The notes: a model not told the origin generated them from the sequence alone. 64,000 bases of DNA from Xylanimonas protaetiae (GCF_004135385.1 NZ_CP035493.1:1612001-1676000); one strand, 5' to 3'. Positions 24,721 to 34,400 are shown, numbered from the stretch's first letter. Program-made: numbers and translations.

Positions 24721-25244
24721 GCGAGCAGCAGGAGCACGGCGCCGCCAAGACCTTCGTCGAGGACCGCTACTTCGCGCGCGGCCACGGGCGGCTCAAGGTG
24801 CGCGAGACGCTCATGATCCTCGTGCTCTGGGTGGTGCTGCTGTACCCGGTCGCGGTGCTCGCCAACTCCGTGGCGCCCGACGCGCCGATCTGGTCCGCGC
24901 TCTACCACGGCGCGTACGAGGACGGGGAGGAGCTCGTCCGGTTCCTGGCGCGGGCGGTGGCGATCGTCGTCGTCGTCGTCGTCCTGCTGTCCAGCACCGC
25001 CCTGCTGCTGCGCAACAACCACCGCGAGCGGAAGGTCTACCCGGAGCGCACGACGTACGACGCGGCGGGGGCGGCACGCCGCAAGGCGGCGCTCGAGGCG
25101 ATGTACCACGACCGGTTCGGTGACGAGGACTTCCGGCGCTCGGCCCGCTACTACGCCGTGGCACCGGAGCAGAACCTGCCGACAGGGTTCGTCCACGAGC
25201 TGCTCGGCGACCTGACGGACGCCGGGCCGGAGGTGACCGAGTGA
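24717..25244 (+). CDS. Small two-helix membrane protein, PgaD-like position
   Basis: A 175-residue membrane protein. Two helices are clear: about residues 30-52 (TLMILVLWVVLLYPVAVLAN) and 78-100 (Val-rich), with a cytoplasmic C-terminal half rich in Arg, Glu and Tyr. Size and topology resemble PgaD, the small partner of the poly-N-acetylglucosamine synthase PgaC, but no sequence motif proves the relation. GTG at 24717 overlaps the preceding stop, and the next gene, the GT2 synthase, overlaps its own stop, so three genes are translationally coupled. Confidence 0.7.
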   Translation: MSEQQEHGAAKTFVEDRYFARGHGRLKVRETLMILVLWVVLLYPVAVLANSVAPDAPIWSALYHGAYEDGEELVRFLARAVAIVVVVVVLLSSTALLLRNNHRERKVYPERTTYDAAGAARRKAALEAMYHDRFGDEDFRRSARYYAVAPEQNLPTGFVHELLGDLTDAGPEVTE

Positions 25245-26587
25245 GTGCTTTCCTGGCCTGGGGCTACGAGCTCTGGTGGCGCCCCGCCGCGGTGGTGCTC
25301 TCGCTCTACCCGATCCTGGGTGCGGTCGCGTGGACCGTCGGCGGCCTGTTCTACCGGTTCTTCTACGTCGGCAAGTTTCGGCAGCAGGACTTCGTGCGGA
25401 TGGCGCCGCAGGACGAGCCGTTCGTCACGATCATGATCCCCGCGCACAACGAGGAGGTGATGATCGAGGAGACCATCGACTACCTCATGAACGACCTCGA
25501 CTACCACAACTACGAGGTGCTGGTCTGCGACGACGGGTCGAAGGACACGACGCCGGACATCCTCGAGCGCCTGTCCCTGAGGTACCCGAGGCTGCGGGTG
25601 CTGCGCATCGAGGCGAACCAGGGCAAGGCGCACGCGTTCAACATCGGGGTCGCGTTCGCGCGCGGGGAGTACATCCTGTCGAACGACGCCGACACCGTGC
25701 CCGAGCGCGACGCGCTGTGGAAGTACCTGAACTACTTCCTGAGCCCAGCCGGGCAGAACATCGGCGCCGTCACCGCCAACATGGACGTCCAGAACCGCTC
25801 GCTGCTCGTGGAGAAGTCCCAGACGGTCGAGTTCTCCAGCATCGTCGGCATCATCAAGCGGTCGCAGATCGGCGTGCTGGGCAGCATGTACGCCTACTCG
25901 GGCGCGAACACGATGTACCGCAGGGACGCGCTGTACGACGTCGGGCTGTTCCGGCAGGACCGGGCGACGGAGGACATCTCGATCTGCTGGGACCAGCAGT
26001 ACGCGGGCTGGAAGGCCGACTTCGCGCCGGACATCATGTTCTACATGAACGTGCCCAACACGCTCACCATGCTGTACCACCAGCGCAGACGGTGGGCCAA
26101 GGGCGGCACGGAGTCGTGGCTGACCAACGTCGGGCGCGTGGTGCGGCACCCCCTGCGGAACGTGCCCAAGGTGGTCCTGCTGCTCGACCAGACCGGGTCG
26201 ATCGTCTGGAGCCTCTACTACCTGCTGTTCAGCCTCTGGCTCGCGGCGCGGCTCGTGCTGTCGATCGTCACCGGGAACACCGAGGACCTCTTCCACACGG
26301 TCGACATCGTGCTGGTGTTCTCGGCCGTCATCTCGCTCGTAGGGTGGTGGCAGCTCGTCGCCGCGCTCGCGCTCGACAACCACGGAGCGAAGCTCAGATA
26401 CCTGCTGTTCGCCCCCGCGTACATGGTCTGGTACTGGCAGATGAACGCCATCACCGTCGCGACGACGCTGGTCCCGGCCGTGCGCGGCGTGCTCGGGTAC
26501 AGCGGCAAGGGCACGTGGGTGAGCCCGGTGCGGACCAGGATGACCGCCGAGACGACCGCCGAGGAGCGCGAGGACGAGCTGGTCTGA
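25241..26587 (+). CDS. Processive family 2 glycosyltransferase (polysaccharide synthase)
   Basis: A 448-residue membrane synthase like PgaC/IcaA, curdlan and hyaluronan synthases. It has an N-terminal helix, then the GT-A domain with CDDGSKD, the DXD-type NDADT, the acid TED (RATEDISICW) and the processivity motif QRRRW, followed by three or four helices from about residue 310. It would polymerise a nucleotide sugar and move the chain across the membrane. The polymer (PNAG-like, curdlan-like or other) cannot be read from the motifs. GTG overlaps the preceding stop. Its operon mates are a Nox-like flavoprotein and two membrane proteins. Confidence 0.88.
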   Translation: MSAFLAWGYELWWRPAAVVLSLYPILGAVAWTVGGLFYRFFYVGKFRQQDFVRMAPQDEPFVTIMIPAHNEEVMIEETIDYLMNDLDYHNYEVLVCDDGSKDTTPDILERLSLRYPRLRVLRIEANQGKAHAFNIGVAFARGEYILSNDADTVPERDALWKYLNYFLSPAGQNIGAVTANMDVQNRSLLVEKSQTVEFSSIVGIIKRSQIGVLGSMYAYSGANTMYRRDALYDVGLFRQDRATEDISICWDQQYAGWKADFAPDIMFYMNVPNTLTMLYHQRRRWAKGGTESWLTNVGRVVRHPLRNVPKVVLLLDQTGSIVWSLYYLLFSLWLAARLVLSIVTGNTEDLFHTVDIVLVFSAVISLVGWWQLVAALALDNHGAKLRYLLFAPAYMVWYWQMNAITVATTLVPAVRGVLGYSGKGTWVSPVRTRMTAETTAEEREDELV

Positions 26588-26592
26588 CCCGG

Positions 26593-26620
26593 CGGGGTGG
26601 GGCCGTCCGGCCCCACCCCG
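26593..26620. terminator. Hairpin terminator between convergent genes
   Basis: A 12-bp perfect stem (26593-26604 with 26609-26620) with a GTCC loop starts 5 nt after the GT2 stop and ends 7 nt before the stop of the convergent hydrolase gene. Confidence 0.85.
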
Positions 26621-26627
26621 GCGCGGT

Positions 26628-27446
26628 TCAGCCGATCCAGTCGACGAGGTCCTTCGTGAACTCCTCCTCGTAGGCGCCGTGCAGCCCGTGCGGGGCGCCC
26701 GCGTAGACCTTGAGGGTGGCGTCCTTGACGATCCGGGCCGTCTTGAGCGCGGCCGCGGCGATCGGCACGATCTGGTCGTCGTCGCCGTGCGCGACCAGCA
26801 CGGGGACGTCGATCTTCTCGAGGTCGGCCGTGTAGTCGACGGCCGAGAACTGCGCGACGCAGTCGTACGCCGGGGCCAGGCCGGCCTGCATCGACAGGCG
26901 CCAGAACTGGTCGCGCACGCCCTGCGTGAGGGTCGAGCCCTCGCGGTTGCCGCCGTAGAACGGCACTGACAGGTCCTGGTAGAACTGCGACCGGTCGCTC
27001 AGCACGCCGGCGCGGATGTCGTCGAACACGGCGAGCGGCGTGCCCTCGGGGTTCTCCGGCGTCTGGAGCATGAGCGGCGGCACGGCGCCGAGCAGCACGG
27101 CCTTGCGCACGCGCGCCGAGCCGTGGCGGCCCAGGTAGCGGGCGACCTCGCCGCCGCCCGTGGAGTGGCCCACGAGGACGACGTCGGTGAGGTCGAGCGC
27201 CTCGAGCAGGGCGGCGAGGTCGTCGGCGTAGTGGTCCATGTCGTTGCCCGTCGCGGTCTGCGTCGAGCGGCCGTGGCCGCGGCGGTCGTGCGCGATGCCG
27301 CGGAAGCCGGCGTCGGCGACCGCCTTGAGCTGGCGGTCCCACGCGTCCGCGCCGAGGGGCCAGCCGTGGCTGAAGACGACGGGGCTGCCGCTGCCCCAGT
27401 CCTTGTAGAAGAGGTCGATCCCGTCGGGCGTGGTGATGTAGGGCAT
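26628..27446 (-). CDS. Alpha/beta hydrolase, chloroperoxidase-like
   Basis: A 272-residue alpha/beta hydrolase of the cofactor-free haloperoxidase/esterase group. The oxyanion segment is FSHGWPLGADAW, the nucleophile elbow GHSTGGGEVARYLGRHG, the acid lies in VLVAHGDDDQIVP and the catalytic His in GAPHGLHGAYEEEF. Such proteins act as esterases or perhydrolases; halogenation is a side reaction. There is no signal peptide. It lies 79 nt downstream of the LuxR/AAA regulator on the same strand and may be its target. Confidence 0.9.
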   Translation of the reverse strand: MPYITTPDGIDLFYKDWGSGSPVVFSHGWPLGADAWDRQLKAVADAGFRGIAHDRRGHGRSTQTATGNDMDHYADDLAALLEALDLTDVVLVGHSTGGGEVARYLGRHGSARVRKAVLLGAVPPLMLQTPENPEGTPLAVFDDIRAGVLSDRSQFYQDLSVPFYGGNREGSTLTQGVRDQFWRLSMQAGLAPAYDCVAQFSAVDYTADLEKIDVPVLVAHGDDDQIVPIAAAALKTARIVKDATLKVYAGAPHGLHGAYEEEFTKDLVDWIG

Positions 27447-27525
27447 GGGACGTCCTTCCGTCGGGGGCCGCGGCGCGGCCGGGTAGCCCCCAGCCTGCGG
27501 CGACGCCGCCGGCCGCCGGTATCCG

Positions 27526-30213
27526 TCAGGTGACCGGTCGGGCGCCGACGACGTCGCGCAGCTGCGTGCGCGACGTGACGCCGAGCCGTGGGAACACCTG
27601 GTGGAGGTGGAAGCCGACGGTGCGCGGGGACAGGTAGAGCCGCTCGCCGATCTGCCGGTTCGTCAGGCCCGAGGCCGCCATCCGCACGATCTGGCGCTGC
27701 TGCGCCGAGAGGTCCTCGAGCGCGTCCGGGGCGGCGTCCGCCTCGCGCACGCCCGCGGCGCGCAGCTCTCCCGCGACGAACGCGGCCAGCGGGCGGGCAC
27801 CGAGCCGCGCCGCGGTCTCGGCGGCGAGCGCCAGCTCCTCGCGCGCCTCCGAGATCCGCCGCCGACGCCGCAGCCACGCACCGAGGTCGGCCCGCGCCCG
27901 GGCGCGCTCGAACGGCTCGCCGTGCAGCCCGTCGAGCGCCGCGCGGAAGAGGCGCTCGGCGGCGCCGTCGGGTGCGACGAGCCCGGCGGCGTGCGCGGCG
28001 AGGGCGTGCAGCCGCACCGACGTCCCGGGCCCGACGGCGGTGCCGAGCGCGTGGGCGGCGGCACGGGCCTCGGCCGGACGGCCCGTGCGCAGGGCGGCCG
28101 CGACGAGGTCGGGCAGCGCGTACAGCGCGAGGTGCGGGTGCGCGGGCCGTCCGTCGTCGAGCAGGAGGCGCAGGTGCTGGTAGGCGCGCTCCCAGTCGCC
28201 GGCACCGGCCGCCGCGAGGCCGAGCGCCCACCGGGCGCGCACCCCGACGGCACGCGTGACGTCCGGGTCGACGCCTGCGAGCGCCCGTGTCGCGAGGTCG
28301 GCGGCCTCGGGGTCGCCGCGCAGCGCGGCGAGGTGGGCGAGGTTGGCGCCGGCCTGCCGCGCGACCAGCTCGCCGCCCGTCGCCTCCGCGACGGAGACGG
28401 CCTCCGTCATGCGCGACCACGCCTCGTCCCAGCGGCCGGCGTCGACGAGGACGGCGCCGGCCGTGTTGGCGACGAGGGCGTTGACACCGCTCGTGCCGGG
28501 CTGCCCGAGCAGGTGCAGGAACGCCGCGGTGATGTCGACGGCGCGCGGGTGGTCGACGACGTACGCCGTGCCCGAGGTGGCGTTGAGCGCGAGGTGCCCG
28601 AGCCGGGCGGCGACCCCGTCGACGGCGGCCAGCAGGGCGTCGATCGCGGCGCCCGTGGGCACGGCTTGGCCGAGCGGGTCGGTCGAGGCGCGGATCCAGA
28701 GCGCGGCGGGGTCGTCGGCGCCGGGGGCGAGGTCGTCGAGGGCGCGGGCGGTGCGCGCGGCGAGCCGCGGGTCGCCGGCCTGGTAGGCGGCCACCGCCGC
28801 GGAGACGAGCGGGCCGAGGCCCGCGACGGGCTCGCGCACGGCGCTCAGCGCGAGGTCGACGGCGTCGGCGTGGCGGAAGGTCTGGGACAGCGCCCAGGCC
28901 GAGAGCGAGTCGACCAGGGAGCGCTGCGGCCCGACCGCGAGCGGCCGCGCGGCAGCCATGAGGTCCTCGACCCACCGGTGCTGCCCGGCGTACATGGCCG
29001 CGGTGGCCGCGCGCACGAGGCGCTCGGTGGCCGCGGCGGGGTCGGCCGTGAGCTGGGCGGCCCGCTCGAGGGCGCGGGCGGCGCCGGCCCAGCCGCCGCG
29101 GGCACGGGCGCGCTCGGCCGTGCTGTCGAGGAGGGCGGCGACCTCGGCGTCGGGCCCCGCCGTGGCGGCGGCCGTGTGCCAGGCGAAGCGGTCGGGGTCG
29201 GCCGCGACGAGCGTCGCGAGCCGGCGGTGCACGGCCGCGCGCTCGACGCCGGTGGCGCCCTGGTAGACGGCGGAGCGCACGAGCGAGTGCCGGAACGCGA
29301 GCGGCGCCGCCCCGCCGACCCGCACGAGGCCCGCGACCTCCGCGGGCGCCCAGTCGGCGAGGTCCTGGTGCGCGACGACGGCGGCCAGGTCGTCCGGCCC
29401 CGCGGCCGCCGCGAGCAGCAGCGCCTCGCGCGTGCGTGCCGGCAGCAGCTGGGTGCGCGCCGCGAACGCCCGCTCGAGCCGGGCCGTCAGCGGGGCGGGC
29501 GCGGCGTCGTCGACGGGCAGCGACCCGGCGCGCGTGAGCTCGACGAGCGCGAGCGGGTTGCCCTCCGCGTGCGCGAGGACGCGGCGGCGGTGCTCGCCGC
29601 GCGGCGCGTCGGGCAGCAGGTCGATCACGGCGCGCGCGGCCTCGGGGGCGAGCGGGCCGAGCTCGATGGTCGCCACGTGGTGGGTGTCGCGCGCCGTGGG
29701 CCGTGCGGCGCCGAGCAGCGCGACCCGCTCGCCCTCGAGGCGGGCAGCGACGAAGTCGAGGATGCGCACGCTCGCGGCGTCGGCCCAGTGCAGGTCGTCG
29801 ACGACGACGAGCACCCGGGCGTCCTCGGCGGCGTCGGACAGCAGCGTGAGGACGCCGAGGGCGAGGCGGAGGGCGTCGCCGCCGGCGTCGGGCGGCGCGT
29901 CGGTCAGGCCGAACGCGGACTCGACGGCCGCGCGCTGCCCGGCCGGGAGGGCGGCGACCCGGCCGAGCAGCGGGCGGAGCACGCGGTGCAGGCAGGCGTG
30001 GTCGGCGTCGTGCTCCTGCGCGGTGCCGGTGGCGACGAGGACGCGCTGGCCCTGGGCGCGGGCCGCGGCGGCGGCGTGCTCGAGCAGCGTCGTCTTGCCG
30101 GAGCCGGGGTCGCCGAGGACGAGCAGCGCGCCCCGGCCGCGGCCGGCGACGAGGTCGTCGAGCCGCGCGAGCTCGGGGTCGCGGCCGAGGATGCCGGGGA
30201 GAGTCACGCGCAC
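27526..30213 (-). CDS. LuxR-family regulator with AAA ATPase domain (LAL type)
   Basis: An 895-residue regulator. The N-terminal NTPase has Walker A GDPGSGKTTLL (about residues 34-44) and Walker B VLVVVDDLHWADA. A long TPR-like Ala/Leu-rich helical middle follows (about 300-790), and the C-terminus is a LuxR/GerE helix-turn-helix (LSAQQRQIVRMAASGLTNRQIGERLYLSPRTVGFHLHQVF). LAL proteins use ATP and a bound ligand to activate secondary-metabolism or sugar genes. Start is uncertain: GTG at 30213 or 30207, neither with a clear ribosome site. The alpha/beta hydrolase lies just downstream. Confidence 0.87.
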   Translation of the reverse strand: MRVTLPGILGRDPELARLDDLVAGRGRGALLVLGDPGSGKTTLLEHAAAAARAQGQRVLVATGTAQEHDADHACLHRVLRPLLGRVAALPAGQRAAVESAFGLTDAPPDAGGDALRLALGVLTLLSDAAEDARVLVVVDDLHWADAASVRILDFVAARLEGERVALLGAARPTARDTHHVATIELGPLAPEAARAVIDLLPDAPRGEHRRRVLAHAEGNPLALVELTRAGSLPVDDAAPAPLTARLERAFAARTQLLPARTREALLLAAAAGPDDLAAVVAHQDLADWAPAEVAGLVRVGGAAPLAFRHSLVRSAVYQGATGVERAAVHRRLATLVAADPDRFAWHTAAATAGPDAEVAALLDSTAERARARGGWAGAARALERAAQLTADPAAATERLVRAATAAMYAGQHRWVEDLMAAARPLAVGPQRSLVDSLSAWALSQTFRHADAVDLALSAVREPVAGLGPLVSAAVAAYQAGDPRLAARTARALDDLAPGADDPAALWIRASTDPLGQAVPTGAAIDALLAAVDGVAARLGHLALNATSGTAYVVDHPRAVDITAAFLHLLGQPGTSGVNALVANTAGAVLVDAGRWDEAWSRMTEAVSVAEATGGELVARQAGANLAHLAALRGDPEAADLATRALAGVDPDVTRAVGVRARWALGLAAAGAGDWERAYQHLRLLLDDGRPAHPHLALYALPDLVAAALRTGRPAEARAAAHALGTAVGPGTSVRLHALAAHAAGLVAPDGAAERLFRAALDGLHGEPFERARARADLGAWLRRRRRISEAREELALAAETAARLGARPLAAFVAGELRAAGVREADAAPDALEDLSAQQRQIVRMAASGLTNRQIGERLYLSPRTVGFHLHQVFPRLGVTSRTQLRDVVGARPVT

Positions 30214-30269
30214 AGCATCGCGCACGCCCCGGGGAGGATCGCGCGCACGCCCCGGGCACCTCGCCCGCG

Positions 30270-32114
30270 TCAGGGCGTCAGGCGGGCCCGCAGCGCGTCG
30301 AGCTGGGCCCGCACCCGGTCCGGCACGTGCCCGAGCTCGGCGAAGAACGCCTCCGTGAGGTCGGCCTCGTGCCGCCAGGCGGCCCGGTCCACGTGGAACA
30401 GCTCGGCGAGGTCGGCGGCCGGCAGCCCCAGGCCGTCGACGTCGAGGGCGCCGGGGGCCGGCACCCGCCCGAGGGGCGAGTCGACGGCGCCGGCGTCGGG
30501 CCGGACGTGGTGGGCGGCGTCGACCTGCTCGGCGATCCACGCGACCACGCGCGAGTTCTCGCCGAAGCCCGGCCACAGCCAGCGGCCGCCGGCGCCCTTG
30601 CGGAACCAGTTGACCTGGAAGACCGCGGGCAGGCGGGCGGGGTTCAGCCGGTCGCCCATGGTCAGCCAGTGGGCCCAGTGGTCGGGCATGGCGTAGCCGC
30701 AGAACGGCATCATCGCGAACGGGTCGCGGCGCAGCTCGCCGACGGTCCCCTCGGCCGCGGCGGTGCGCTCGGAGCTGATGGTCGCGCCGAGGAACACGCC
30801 GTGGTCCCAGCCGAACGCCTGCGTCACGAGCGGCACGTTCGTGGCCCGCCGACCGCCGAAGACGATCGCGTCGACGGGCACGCCGGCCGGGTCGTCCCAG
30901 TCGGGCGCGATCGACGGGCACTGTGCGGCGGCGACCGTGAAGCGCGAGTTGGGGTGGGCCGCCGGGCGTCCCGAGCCCGGGGTCCAGTCGGCGCCCGTCC
31001 AGTCGACCAGGTGCTCGGGAGCCTCCGGCGTCAGCCCCTCCCACCAGACGTCGCCGTCGTCGGTGAGGGCCACGTTGGTGAAGATGACGTCGTGCTCGAG
31101 CGTGGCGATCGCGGTGGGGTTCGTGTCCACGCCGGTGCCGGGCGCGACGCCGAAGAAGCCCGCCTCAGGGTTGATGGCGCGCAGCGCGCCGTCGTCGTCG
31201 GGACGCATCCACACGATGTCGTCGCCGAGCGTCTCCACCGACCAGCCGGGGAGCGTGGGCTGGAGCATCGCGAGGTTCGTCTTGCCGCACGCGCTGGGGA
31301 ACGCGGCCGCGAGGTGGTAGCGGCGGCCCGTGGGGGCGGTGACGCGGACGAGCAGCATGTGCTCCGCGAGCCAGCCCTCGTCGCGGCCCATCACGGAGGC
31401 GATGCGCAGCGCGAAGCACTTCTTGCCCAGCAGCGCGTTGCCGCCGTAGCCGGAGCCGTACGACCAGACCTCGCGGGACTCGGGGAAGTGGGCGATGTAC
31501 TTGGTGTCGTTGCACGGCCACGCGACGTCGGTGTCCGTGGGTCCGAGGGGAGCGCCCACGCTGTGCACGGCGGGCACCCACTCGTGCCCGGCGTCGATGA
31601 GGGCCAGCACGTCGCGCGAGACGCGCGTCATGACGTGCATGGACGCGACGACGTAGGGCGAGTCGGTGATCTCGACGCCGACCTGCGAGATCGGGCCGCC
31701 CAGCGGACCCATCGAGAACGGCACCACGTACAGGGTGCGGCCGCGCATCGAGCCCGCGAAGACGGCGTGCAGCTCGCGGCCCATGAGGCGCGGGTCGCGC
31801 CAGTTGTTGGTGGGGCCGGCGTCCTCCTGGCGCTCCGAGCAGATGAACGTGCGCGACTCGACGCGCGCGACGTCGGAGGGGTGCGAGCGGGCGAGGTACG
31901 AGCGTTCGCGCTTCGCGAGCCTGACGAGGGTGCCCGCGTCGACCATCTCGTCCAGCAGCCGCTGCTTCTCGACCTCCGACCCGTCGCACCAGACGACGTC
32001 GTCCGGCTGGGTGAGGGCGGCGACCTCCGCGACCCACGCCTCGACGGTGCCGTCGGTGGGGACGACGACGGCGCGGGCGGTGGTGCTGGCGTGGTGGTCG
32101 ATCGTGGTCGACAT
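30270..32114 (-). CDS. pckG: Phosphoenolpyruvate carboxykinase (GTP)
   Basis: A 614-residue GTP-dependent PEP carboxykinase, which converts oxaloacetate to PEP and CO2 at the entry to gluconeogenesis. The P-loop with the hyper-reactive cysteine reads [13 protein letters not shown]. The Mn-binding region contains GDDIVW, and the nucleotide pocket [12 protein letters not shown] and [13 protein letters not shown]. Length matches the family (about 600-620). ATG at 32112-32114 has GGAGGG upstream. It is divergent from a RamB-like regulator, which in related actinobacteria controls carbon-flow genes. Confidence 0.96.
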   Translation of the reverse strand: MSTTIDHHASTTARAVVVPTDGTVEAWVAEVAALTQPDDVVWCDGSEVEKQRLLDEMVDAGTLVRLAKRERSYLARSHPSDVARVESRTFICSERQEDAGPTNNWRDPRLMGRELHAVFAGSMRGRTLYVVPFSMGPLGGPISQVGVEITDSPYVVASMHVMTRVSRDVLALIDAGHEWVPAVHSVGAPLGPTDTDVAWPCNDTKYIAHFPESREVWSYGSGYGGNALLGKKCFALRIASVMGRDEGWLAEHMLLVRVTAPTGRRYHLAAAFPSACGKTNLAMLQPTLPGWSVETLGDDIVWMRPDDDGALRAINPEAGFFGVAPGTGVDTNPTAIATLEHDVIFTNVALTDDGDVWWEGLTPEAPEHLVDWTGADWTPGSGRPAAHPNSRFTVAAAQCPSIAPDWDDPAGVPVDAIVFGGRRATNVPLVTQAFGWDHGVFLGATISSERTAAAEGTVGELRRDPFAMMPFCGYAMPDHWAHWLTMGDRLNPARLPAVFQVNWFRKGAGGRWLWPGFGENSRVVAWIAEQVDAAHHVRPDAGAVDSPLGRVPAPGALDVDGLGLPAADLAELFHVDRAAWRHEADLTEAFFAELGHVPDRVRAQLDALRARLTP

Positions 32115-32197
32115 GAGAAGGACCCTCCGGGGTAGGACCATGGCTGGACGTCTTCGACGATTCCGCAACCAGAGGCGCGATTTCCACCGAAACTCTT

Positions 32198-32226
32198 GTC
32201 AAGATCAGCGGATCTTGACGTATCGT
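32198..32226 (+). promoter_or_regulatory. Promoter with overlapping inverted repeat before the RamB-like gene
   Basis: GTCAAGATC (32198-32206) and GATCTTGAC (32211-32219) form a 9-bp inverted repeat with a 4-bp spacer. TTGTCA (32197-32202) and TATCGT (32221-32226), 18 bp apart, fit -35 and -10. The repeat thus fills the promoter, as expected for autorepression. It may also act on the divergent pckG. Confidence 0.6.
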
Positions 32227-32232
32227 GAAGAG

Positions 32233-33693
32233 ATGCCCGACGTTCCCGACCTGCTGACGCTCGGCCGCCGCGTCCGCCACCTGCGCACGCGCCGCGGCCT
32301 GACCCTCGACGCGCTGGGCGCGGCCGTGGGTGCGGCGCCGTCGCTGCTCTCGCTCATCGAGAACGGCAAGCGTGAGCCCCGGCTCTCCCTGCTGCGCCAG
32401 CTCGCGGAGGCGCTGGGCGTCGACGTCGGCGAGCTGCTCGCCGCCGAGGCGCCCGACCGGCGGGCCGCCCTCGAGATCGCGCTGGAGCGCGCGCAGCGCG
32501 GCCCGCTCTTCGGGGAGCTCGGGCTGCCGCAGGTCAGGCCGTCGCAGAAGCTGCCCATGCCGGTGCTCGAGCAGCTCGTCGGCCTGCACGCCGAGCTGGC
32601 CCGGCGTGAGGAGGAGGCCATCGCGACCCCGGAGGAGGCGCGGCGGGCCAACACCGAGCTGCGGCTCGGCCGTCAGGAGCGCGGCAACTACTTCCCCGAG
32701 ATCGAGACCGTGGCCGAGCAGCTCGTCACGCGGGCCGGGTACCCGGGCGGCGGGGCCGTGTCCCACCGCACGGTCGCGCGCGTGGCCGAGGCGCTCGGCT
32801 TCAGGATCCTGCACGTCGCCGACCTGCCCCGCTCGGCCCGCACCGTCACCGACCTCAAGAACGGCCGCATCTACCTGCCGCAGGCCTCCACGCCCGGCGG
32901 GCACGGCCTGCGCTCGCTCGCCCTCCAGGCGGTCGCGCACCGCGTGCTCGGCCACGAGCGCCCGCGCTCGTACGGCGAGTTCCTGCGGCAGCGCGTCGAG
33001 ATCACGTACTTCGCGGCCGCCGCGCTCATGCCGCTCACCGCGTCGACGACGTTCCTCGCCGAGCGCAAGCGCGAGAAGGACCTCGCCGTCGAGGACTTCC
33101 GGGACGCGTTCGGCGTCACGCACGAGGCCGCCGCGATGCGCCTGACCAACCTCGCCACCGTGCACCTCGCCATGCCCCTGCACTTCCTACGCGTGGGCGC
33201 CGACGGCGCCCTGTTCCGCGGGTACGCCAACGACGGCATGCCGCTGCCGCAGGACGTCACCGGGGCGATCGAGGGCCAGCTCGTGTGCCGCAAGTGGGCC
33301 GCGCGCGCCGTGTTCGAGCGCCGCGACCGCGCCACCGAGCACTACCAGTACATCGACACGCCCGCGGGCACGTTCTGGGACTCCGTCGCCATGGGGACGC
33401 AGGGTCCCGACGACGCCGGCGGCTTCTCCGTCACGCTCGGCGTGCCGTACGCGGACGCCAAGTGGTTCCGCGGTCGTGACACCCGCGAGCGCCGCACCTC
33501 CACGTGCCCGGACCCGGCCTGCTGCCAGCGCCCGCCGGCCGACCTCGCCGACCGCTGGTCCGGCGCCGCGTGGCCGAGCGCCCGCATGCACCAGCAGATC
33601 CTCGCTGCGCTGCCCCGCGGGCGGTTCCCGGGCGTCGAGGACGCGGAGCTGTTCGCGTTCCTGGACCGGCACGCGCCCAAGGAGGGGGCGTGA
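32233..33693 (+). CDS. RamB/ScfR-type XRE regulator with ImmA/IrrE-like domain
   Basis: A 486-residue regulator. An XRE helix-turn-helix occupies residues about 9-65 (LGRRVRHLRTRRGLTLDALGAAVGAAPSLLSLIENGKREP). The middle is an ImmA/IrrE-like fold whose zinc motif is degraded (AHRVLGHERP rather than HEXXH). The C-terminus is the DUF2083-type domain with a cysteine cluster (CPDPACC). This architecture is that of RamB, which controls glyoxylate and carbon metabolism genes in corynebacteria and mycobacteria. ATG lies 6 nt after a -10 box, so the mRNA is probably almost leaderless. The PPTase gene overlaps its stop. Confidence 0.9.
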   Translation: MPDVPDLLTLGRRVRHLRTRRGLTLDALGAAVGAAPSLLSLIENGKREPRLSLLRQLAEALGVDVGELLAAEAPDRRAALEIALERAQRGPLFGELGLPQVRPSQKLPMPVLEQLVGLHAELARREEEAIATPEEARRANTELRLGRQERGNYFPEIETVAEQLVTRAGYPGGGAVSHRTVARVAEALGFRILHVADLPRSARTVTDLKNGRIYLPQASTPGGHGLRSLALQAVAHRVLGHERPRSYGEFLRQRVEITYFAAAALMPLTASTTFLAERKREKDLAVEDFRDAFGVTHEAAAMRLTNLATVHLAMPLHFLRVGADGALFRGYANDGMPLPQDVTGAIEGQLVCRKWAARAVFERRDRATEHYQYIDTPAGTFWDSVAMGTQGPDDAGGFSVTLGVPYADAKWFRGRDTRERRTSTCPDPACCQRPPADLADRWSGAAWPSARMHQQILAALPRGRFPGVEDAELFAFLDRHAPKEGA

Positions 33694-34367
33694 TCGTCCT
33701 GCGCGTGCTGGAGGTTCCCGACGATGACGGCGGCCCGCCCGCCGCGGCGCGGCGCTCGTCTCCGCTGGACGCGGCGCCGCGCTCGGCCTTGCTGGACGCG
33801 GCGCGCCGCTCGGCCCTGCTGGTCGCCGTGCTGTGCGAGGCCGGCGTCGACGTCGGCGAGCCCGTCGCGCTCGTGCGGCGGTGCCGCGTGTGCGGGTCCA
33901 CCGAGCACGGCAAGCCCGAGGTCGCGGCGGCGCTCGCGGTGGGCGTGCACGTCAGCCTCGCGCACACGCGGCGCCGGCTGGTGGCCGCCGCCGCCCGCGG
34001 GCCGGTGGGCGTGGACGTCGAGGACGTCGCCGCCGTGGCCGCGCACCCGGTCGCGGACGTCCTGCTGTCCGACGCCGAGCGCGCGGCCGGGCACCCGCTC
34101 GACGCCGAGTCCCTCACGCGCACGTGGGTGCGCAAGGAGGCCCTGCTCAAGGCCACCGGGCACGGGCTGCACGTGCCGCCGTCGGCGGTCACGCTGAGCC
34201 TCCCGGGCGACGGCGAGCCGCGGCTGCTCGGCTGGGACGGCCCGGGCGTCGCGCCGGTCCCGGGAGCGTGGACCGAGGAACGGAGCGATGGGCTCGGGCT
34301 GCCCGCGTCGTGGGTGTGCGCGGTCGCGCTCAGGCCCACGAGGCAGGCCATGCATCCGGCCGCATGA
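33690..34367 (+). CDS. 4'-phosphopantetheinyl transferase, Sfp superfamily
   Basis: A 225-residue PPTase that would load carrier proteins with the phosphopantetheine arm. The core motifs are VGVDVEDV (Mg-binding Asp and Glu) and WVRKEALLKATGHGL; VSLAHTRRRLVAA is the usual segment before them. The N-terminal 45 residues contain a short internal repeat (S-P/A-L-L-D-A-A). GTG overlaps the stop of the RamB-like gene (GTGA). About 2.4 kb downstream ends the Pls-like synthetase, whose carrier domain needs such an enzyme, so this is its most likely activator (inference). Confidence 0.87.
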   Translation: MIVLRVLEVPDDDGGPPAAARRSSPLDAAPRSALLDAARRSALLVAVLCEAGVDVGEPVALVRRCRVCGSTEHGKPEVAAALAVGVHVSLAHTRRRLVAAAARGPVGVDVEDVAAVAAHPVADVLLSDAERAAGHPLDAESLTRTWVRKEALLKATGHGLHVPPSAVTLSLPGDGEPRLLGWDGPGVAPVPGAWTEERSDGLGLPASWVCAVALRPTRQAMHPAA

Positions 34368-34400
34368 CGATGGACGCGTCCGGGATGCCCCGAGCCTCCG

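Noticed and set aside
32931-32975. Active ImmA-type metallopeptidase site in the RamB-like regulator
   Set aside because: The HEXXH motif is not present (AHRVLGHERP), so protease activity is not claimed.
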